From positions 6,377,501 to 6,441,500 of the forward strand of contig NZ_CP060295.1 in NCBI RefSeq assembly GCF_014302995.1: 64,000 bases of DNA. Reading direction: 5' to 3'. The notes beneath the pieces were generated by a model. It was not told the DNA's origin. It was given only the letters and a program-made list of their open reading frames with translations, and did no database searches. This document shows, one piece after another, positions 59,931 through 64,000 of this stretch (position 1 is its first letter; every line of letters starts with the position of its first letter). Position numbers and translations under genes: made by a program. The DNA comes from Variovorax sp. PAMC26660. Lineage in GTDB: Bacteria > Pseudomonadota > Gammaproteobacteria > Burkholderiales > Burkholderiaceae_C.

Positions 59931-60500
59931 TCAGGCCAGGCCGTTCAGGTGCTCGTACAGGATCAGGAAGCCGATGCCGATCAGTACCAGGCCGCCCAGG
60001 ATTTCCGCGCGCTTGCCGATCACCGCACCCAGCACGCGCCCGACCATCACACCGATGGTCACCATCGTCATGGTGGCAAGGCCGATGGCCAGCGCAGTCC
60101 AGGCGATGTTGACGTTGATGAAGGCCAGCCCGACGCCCACGGCCATCGCGTCGATGCTGGTGGCGAAGCCGGTCACCGCGAGTGTCCAGAAGGAGTTGCG
60201 TTCGGGCTTGTCTTCCACCGCATCGGGTGCGCCGAAGCCCGCCCAGATCATCCGCAGCCCCAGCACGCTGAGCAGCGTGACCGCGATCCAGTGGTCCCAC
60301 CGGGCGACATAGCTGGCGGCGGCCAGGCCGGCAGCCCAGCCGATGACGGGTGTCAACGCCTCGATGACGCCGAAGATGAGGCCGGTGCGCAAGGCCTCGC
60401 GCCAGGAGGGTTTGCGAAGTGCTGCGCCTTTGCCGACAGCAGCGGCGAAAGCATCCGTCGACATGGCGAATGCAAGAAGGATCGTGGAGGCAATGTTCAT
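59931..60500 (-). CDS. mntP: manganese efflux pump MntP
   Basis: A 189-residue membrane protein with six hydrophobic segments arranged as two similar halves. The N-terminal [20 protein letters not shown] and the repeat [20 protein letters not shown] carry the two conserved Asp residues of the metal path (STDAF and SIDAM). It exports excess Mn2+. ATG 60500 gives the normal length; the frame upstream passes through the riboswitch. The leader contains a yybP-ykoY element, so expression should rise with manganese. Confidence 0.95.
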   Translation of the reverse strand: MNIASTILLAFAMSTDAFAAAVGKGAALRKPSWREALRTGLIFGVIEALTPVIGWAAGLAAASYVARWDHWIAVTLLSVLGLRMIWAGFGAPDAVEDKPERNSFWTLAVTGFATSIDAMAVGVGLAFINVNIAWTALAIGLATMTMVTIGVMVGRVLGAVIGKRAEILGGLVLIGIGFLILYEHLNGLA

Positions 60501-60570
60501 GGTGGGTAGTAGCAAAGGCCGGTTCAAGACGCCGCAGCGCACGAACCCGCCGGCCAATGCCGTGTTCATG

Positions 60571-60692
60571 CGCCGCTGGTCTCGCCAACCTGTCGGTTGC
60601 TCACGCCACGGCTCGCATGGTGCGAACCGAGTATGTTGACGTGAGCGCTTCCGAAGTCCGGAAGCCGGCTACTCCCCAAGGGAGTGGCGATT
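60571..60692 (-). ncRNA. yybP-ykoY manganese riboswitch in the mntP leader
   Basis: Reading leftward the strand shows CCTTGGGGAGTAGCCGGC, then ACGTCAACATACTCGGTTCG, and finally GGCGAGACC, the conserved blocks of the yybP-ykoY RNA in the right order. The two loop regions (GGGGAGTAGCC and CAACATACTCG) form the Mn2+ site. It ends about 70 bases before mntP, matching E. coli mntP leader organisation. Mn2+ binding is expected to open the ribosome site or prevent early termination. This and flanking promoter sequence fill the 306-base gap between mntP and the deiminase gene. Confidence 0.92.
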
Positions 60693-60806
60693 CTAGTCAG
60701 AATCCGCAAACGGCCAAGCGGCTCCCCGCATCGGCGCCCCCATCCATTGAACTCATATGTCCAACGCCAGGCTGCCCTCTTTCCAAGTTCTGATCGGCTT
60801 CGAGAG

Positions 60807-61904
60807 ATGCACTTTTCAATGACCCGCCGCCGCCTGCTGAACGGACTGAGCCTTGCGCCGCTGGGTTGGGCCGCTGCGCCGTCTTCGGTTGCCGCCGCCC
60901 CCGAGACCTGGCGCATGCCGGACGAAGGCGATGCGCACCGCGCCACCTGGATGTCTTTCGGCCCCAGCGAAAAAGTCTGGGGACGGCGCTTGCTGAAGCC
61001 GGCGCGCGAGCACCTGGCCACCATCGCCCGCACCATCGCCGACTTCGAGCCCGTGCACATGCTCGTGCGCGAGCAGGAGCATGACCTGGCAGCCAGGCTG
61101 TGCGGCAACCGCGTGCAACTCGAAGTGCAGCCGGTGGACGATCTCTGGATGCGCGACACCGGGCCGGTGTTCGTGCGCAATGCCGCCGGCGAATGGGCCG
61201 GTATCGACTTCAACTTCAATGGCTGGGGCGGCAAGCAGGCCCATGCACGCGACGCCGAGGTGGCCGAGTACGTGACCGACACCGCTAAAGGGCAACGCCT
61301 GAGCACGCGGCTCGTGCTCGAAGGCGGCGGCATCGAGGTCGACGGCGCGGGCACGGCCATCATCACCGAGAGCTGCGTGCTCAATGCCAACCGCAACCCC
61401 GGCTTGCGCAAGGAGGCCTGCGAAGCAGAACTCAAGCGCCTGCTGGGCCTGCGCAAGATCATCTGGCTGCCCGGCATCGCGGGCCGCGACATCACCGACG
61501 GGCACACCGACTTCTATGCGCGCTTTGCCGCGCCGGGGGTGGTGGTTGCAGGCGTCGACGACGACCCGGACTCCTACGACCACGCCGTGACCCGGCGCCA
61601 CCTGGAAATCTTGCAGCAGGCCACCGACGCACGCGGCCAGCGCTTGCGCGTGGAAGTGCTCAAGGGTCCCGAGACAGTGCGCAGCACGTTCGAGACGGAC
61701 GAGTTCGCGGCGGGCTACATCAACTTCTACGTGTGCAACGGCGCCGTCATCGGCCCGCAGTTCGGCGATGCGCGCGCCGATGCCAACGCGCGCGCACTGC
61801 TGCGGGACCTGTTTCCGAAGCGCGAGGTGGTGCAGCTCGACATCGATGCCATCGCCGCAGGCGGCGGCGGCATTCACTGCACCACGCAACAGCAGCCGCG
61901 CTGA
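60807..61904 (+). CDS. Tat-exported agmatine deiminase family protein
   Basis: A 365-residue enzyme of the agmatine/peptidyl-arginine deiminase family. It has a twin-arginine signal (MTRRRLLNGLSLAPLGWAAA) predicted to be cut near AAAPE. Active-site segments are VDDLWMRDTGPVFVRN, FNGWGGK, LEGGGIEVDG, DGHTDFYARFAAPGVV, and the nucleophile Cys 358 in GGGGIHCTTQQ. The family converts agmatine to N-carbamoylputrescine, normally in the cytoplasm; the periplasmic location is typical of a subgroup with uncertain substrate. ATG 60807 and 60819 are both possible starts. The 135 bases after its stop hold a 7-base-pair hairpin at 61892-61912 but no T-tract. Confidence 0.9.
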   Translation: MHFSMTRRRLLNGLSLAPLGWAAAPSSVAAAPETWRMPDEGDAHRATWMSFGPSEKVWGRRLLKPAREHLATIARTIADFEPVHMLVREQEHDLAARLCGNRVQLEVQPVDDLWMRDTGPVFVRNAAGEWAGIDFNFNGWGGKQAHARDAEVAEYVTDTAKGQRLSTRLVLEGGGIEVDGAGTAIITESCVLNANRNPGLRKEACEAELKRLLGLRKIIWLPGIAGRDITDGHTDFYARFAAPGVVVAGVDDDPDSYDHAVTRRHLEILQQATDARGQRLRVEVLKGPETVRSTFETDEFAAGYINFYVCNGAVIGPQFGDARADANARALLRDLFPKREVVQLDIDAIAAGGGGIHCTTQQQPR

Positions 61905-62039
61905 TCGGCTGCGCTGGGGCGGCACCAGAGACACCAAGGCATCTAGGGGTTCATGCTTTGGTTTGCAGCCAAACGATAGACTGCCGCCACCTAAAAGAAC
62001 AACGCCCATGGCAGCCGGGCGGAGACCGGGATCAACGCA

Positions 62040-64000
62040 GTGAATCTCAGCGATCTTCTGGACAGCGCTTGGCAGGGCCTGGCGACTTCCCGCGGCGCAT
62101 CGCCGCAGGCCTTTGCACCGGCTGGCACCGCCGGCTGTGTCGTGTTCTTCGCACTGCACAACGGCGTCGATCGCGCCCACGTGCACGCGGCACGTGGCGA
62201 AGACCTGGAGGCGGCCTGGCAGCAAGGCACGCAGGCGCTGGAGGCCTTCGTTGCCGCGCGCTCTTCACACCCGCTGCAAAGCCTGCGCGTGGATGTGGTG
62301 AGCCAGGTACAGATGCTGACCTGGGGCGAGCTCAAGACCCGCCTCTCGCAAAACCCGCCACCTCGCTTTCGCGAAGGCGTCGCCTTCGACGCGCGGTTCG
62401 ACGTGGCGCTGCTTGCGCAGGAAATCGCCGGCCACGCCATCCTCCAGGAACCCGGCGCGACGCATGCGCAACCGCATCCCGTGAACCTGCATGCCTGTGG
62501 CCGCCACCGCTTCGGCATCGATCTCGCCTTTCCCGACGACGCCGCCGCGCCCGTGTGGTGCTTCCGTACCCACGCCGTGCTGGTGGATGCGGAAGGCGTG
62601 CATCCGCTCGGTGCCGAGGGGGCCGCAACGGGCTACCGCTCGCGGTCCCGGTGGAGCGCGCCGCAGTTGCGCCAGCTCATCGCAGACGGCAGCGACCATC
62701 TCGCGGCACGCGTGCGACCGGACGGCACGTTCGATGATGGCGGTGTTCCCCACGCCGCCCCTTCTGCCCTCGCTTTCGATGCGCTGCGCCACGCGCACGC
62801 CGTTCATGCGCTGGTGGAAGCCTCTGCTTTCACAAAGGCGGACGCCCACAAGGCAGCCATGCACCGCGCGCTCGCCCGCCTGACCACCACACTGATCCGG
62901 ACAACGCCGTTGCAAGACGGCACGCTCGCAGCCGGTCTCGCCGGCCCCGGTGGCCAGGCGCGGTTCGACGGCAACGCGGCCTGCCTGCTCGCACTGGTCG
63001 CCTACACCAAGTCAACCGGCGACACCACACACCTGGCATTGATGACGCAACTGGCGCTGGGCATCGTGCACACACACGACGCCAGCCGCAGCGAAGGCCT
63101 GACCGGGTTCGGTCTCTTGCGCCTTTACAGCCTGACTGGCGAGCGCCGCTGGCTCACCGCGGCCGGCCGGCTCTTCGAACACTTCATAGCCACCGGCGAC
63201 AAGCGCACCGATGACCCCTGGCTGGCCAGCGGCATCAATGAGCTGAGCCGCTACCGGCCCGAGCCAGTGATCTTTCAGTTCGGCCTGCAGCACCTTGCGG
63301 CCCAGCTGGACGCCAGCGCCGTCCCGACGGGACCCATGCCGCTGATCGCCGCGTTCGACATGGTGTCGAGGCTGGCCGCGAATCCCGTGCTGCGGCCCTT
63401 GCTTGCCGGGCTTGACCGGCACAGGCTGCGCCTGGCGCTGGAAGAGCGCGCGCACCGTCTGGTCGACAGTCATTTCTGGCCCGAGCTGGCGATGTTCTTC
63501 CCCGACCCCGCACGGGTCCGCGGCGCCTTCTTCAACCGGGCCTTGGGGTTCCGGTTGGACATCGAGGACGTGGCCTGCGGTCTTCGGGACTGCGCGGCCT
63601 GCCTGAAGTTTCTGCAGGCGACAGCGGACGATGCAGGCGAAGGTGCTGCATCTACCCTGTTGTCGCCCACCGACGGGCCGGTGGTCGCCTGGGGCGGTGA
63701 CATCAACCTGGGTGGCCGGCAGCACCATCGCACGCAAGAGCTGGGCTGGTCGGCCGTGCTCGGCGGGGTTCCGGTGATGGCGCAGGCCGATCTCGGCATT
63801 GCCAGCCTGGCCTGCGTGGTGTCGTCATTGCATGGGCCGCAGGACACCGCGAGCGGCGACGACAGTTCGGACCGCCGCCACGCGCGCCCCGAGATGCTGC
63901 GCCTTCTCGGCGAGGCAGGCATCGACGTGATCGCCACGGCCAATCGCCACAGCGGTGACGACAAAGCCCGTGGGCACCAGACGGCCCTGCTCAACGCGGC
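62040..64000 (+). CDS. large multidomain protein with CapA-like C-terminal region (3' end outside window)
   Basis: The frame starts at GTG 62040 and is still open at the right edge, 653 residues in. No stop occurs and the codon choice matches its neighbours. Residues about 1-210 form a domain I do not recognise (contains GIDLAFPDDAAAPVWCFRTH). Residues about 215-530 look all-helical with repeats such as AACLLALVAYTKSTGDTTHL and LLRLYSLTGERRWLTAAGRL, similar to an alpha/alpha toroid. From about 550, VVAWGGDINLG begins a region resembling the CapA metallophosphatase fold of poly-gamma-glutamate export proteins, ending IDVIATANRHSGDDKARG. The usual metal ligands seem altered (ASLACVV for NLEGP, NRH for NNH). 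A role in making or exporting a peptide-like polymer is inference. The start is weakly supported because no good ribosome site precedes it. Confidence 0.75.
   Translation, partial: MNLSDLLDSAWQGLATSRGASPQAFAPAGTAGCVVFFALHNGVDRAHVHAARGEDLEAAWQQGTQALEAFVAARSSHPLQSLRVDVVSQVQMLTWGELKTRLSQNPPPRFREGVAFDARFDVALLAQEIAGHAILQEPGATHAQPHPVNLHACGRHRFGIDLAFPDDAAAPVWCFRTHAVLVDAEGVHPLGAEGAATGYRSRSRWSAPQLRQLIADGSDHLAARVRPDGTFDDGGVPHAAPSALAFDALRHAHAVHALVEASAFTKADAHKAAMHRALARLTTTLIRTTPLQDGTLAAGLAGPGGQARFDGNAACLLALVAYTKSTGDTTHLALMTQLALGIVHTHDASRSEGLTGFGLLRLYSLTGERRWLTAAGRLFEHFIATGDKRTDDPWLASGINELSRYRPEPVIFQFGLQHLAAQLDASAVPTGPMPLIAAFDMVSRLAANPVLRPLLAGLDRHRLRLALEERAHRLVDSHFWPELAMFFPDPARVRGAFFNRALGFRLDIEDVACGLRDCAACLKFLQATADDAGEGAASTLLSPTDGPVVAWGGDINLGGRQHHRTQELGWSAVLGGVPVMAQADLGIASLACVVSSLHGPQDTASGDDSSDRRHARPEMLRLLGEAGIDVIATANRHSGDDKARGHQTALLNA

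Noticed and set aside
61892..61912. Terminator after the deiminase gene
   Set aside because: The 7-base-pair stem GCAGCCG/CGGCTGC has no following T-tract, so it was not called as a terminator.

Overview
The window is a high-GC betaproteobacterial chromosome segment. The gene content (PxpABC with dedicated biotin-carboxylase subunits, Bug-type and TorT-like binding proteins, many LysR regulators, densely packed genes) fits the Comamonadaceae, most likely Variovorax or a close relative. That placement is inference; there is no rRNA gene or other decisive marker here.

Region 1 (1-21155) is a type III secretion system. One long leftward transcription unit runs sctV, sctS, sctC, sctD, a small needle/pilin-like gene, sctI, sctJ, sctK, sctL, sctN, sctO, sctT, sctU. 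It ends in a giant open reading frame of at least 2,340 codons that leaves the left edge and was read directly from the sequence. sctQ and sctR are transcribed the other way from a shared 269-base intergenic region. The export-gate genes usually found together (QRSTU) are therefore in three places. No translocon, gatekeeper, ruler, chaperone or known regulator gene is in the window.

Region 2 (21265-28430) holds a small secreted His/Cys peptide, a flavin-type PNPOx-fold protein, two MFS exporters, an NmrA-like reductase and three LysR regulators. Each divergent pair has a clear inverted repeat between the genes.

Region 3 (28683-39548) is one tightly spaced 11-kb operon: pxpA, a biotin carrier, a biotin carboxylase, pxpB, pxpC, a TorT-like binding protein, a ribose-type ABC ATPase and permease, GABA transaminase and succinate-semialdehyde dehydrogenase. 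Read together it encodes import of a lactam-like compound, ATP- and probably biotin-dependent ring opening, and conversion of a GABA-type product to succinate. A divergent LysR gene faces it.

Region 4 (39574-48215) is bounded by two roughly 255-base elements in inverted orientation, each made of two long hairpins that share one conserved loop. Between them lie ogt, an MFS gene, a fused FAD/Fe-S 2-hydroxyacid dehydrogenase, a GntR regulator with twin operators, a class V aminotransferase and a Bug-type binding protein.

Region 5 (48255-64000) is mixed: a hydratase-like gene, a LysR/MFS pair, a MerR-TipAS/carotenoid-oxygenase pair, acetyltransferases, a three-PAS diguanylate cyclase, an azoreductase with its LysR gene, mntP behind a manganese riboswitch, a Tat-exported agmatine-deiminase-like enzyme, and the start of a large protein ending in a CapA-like domain that leaves the right edge.
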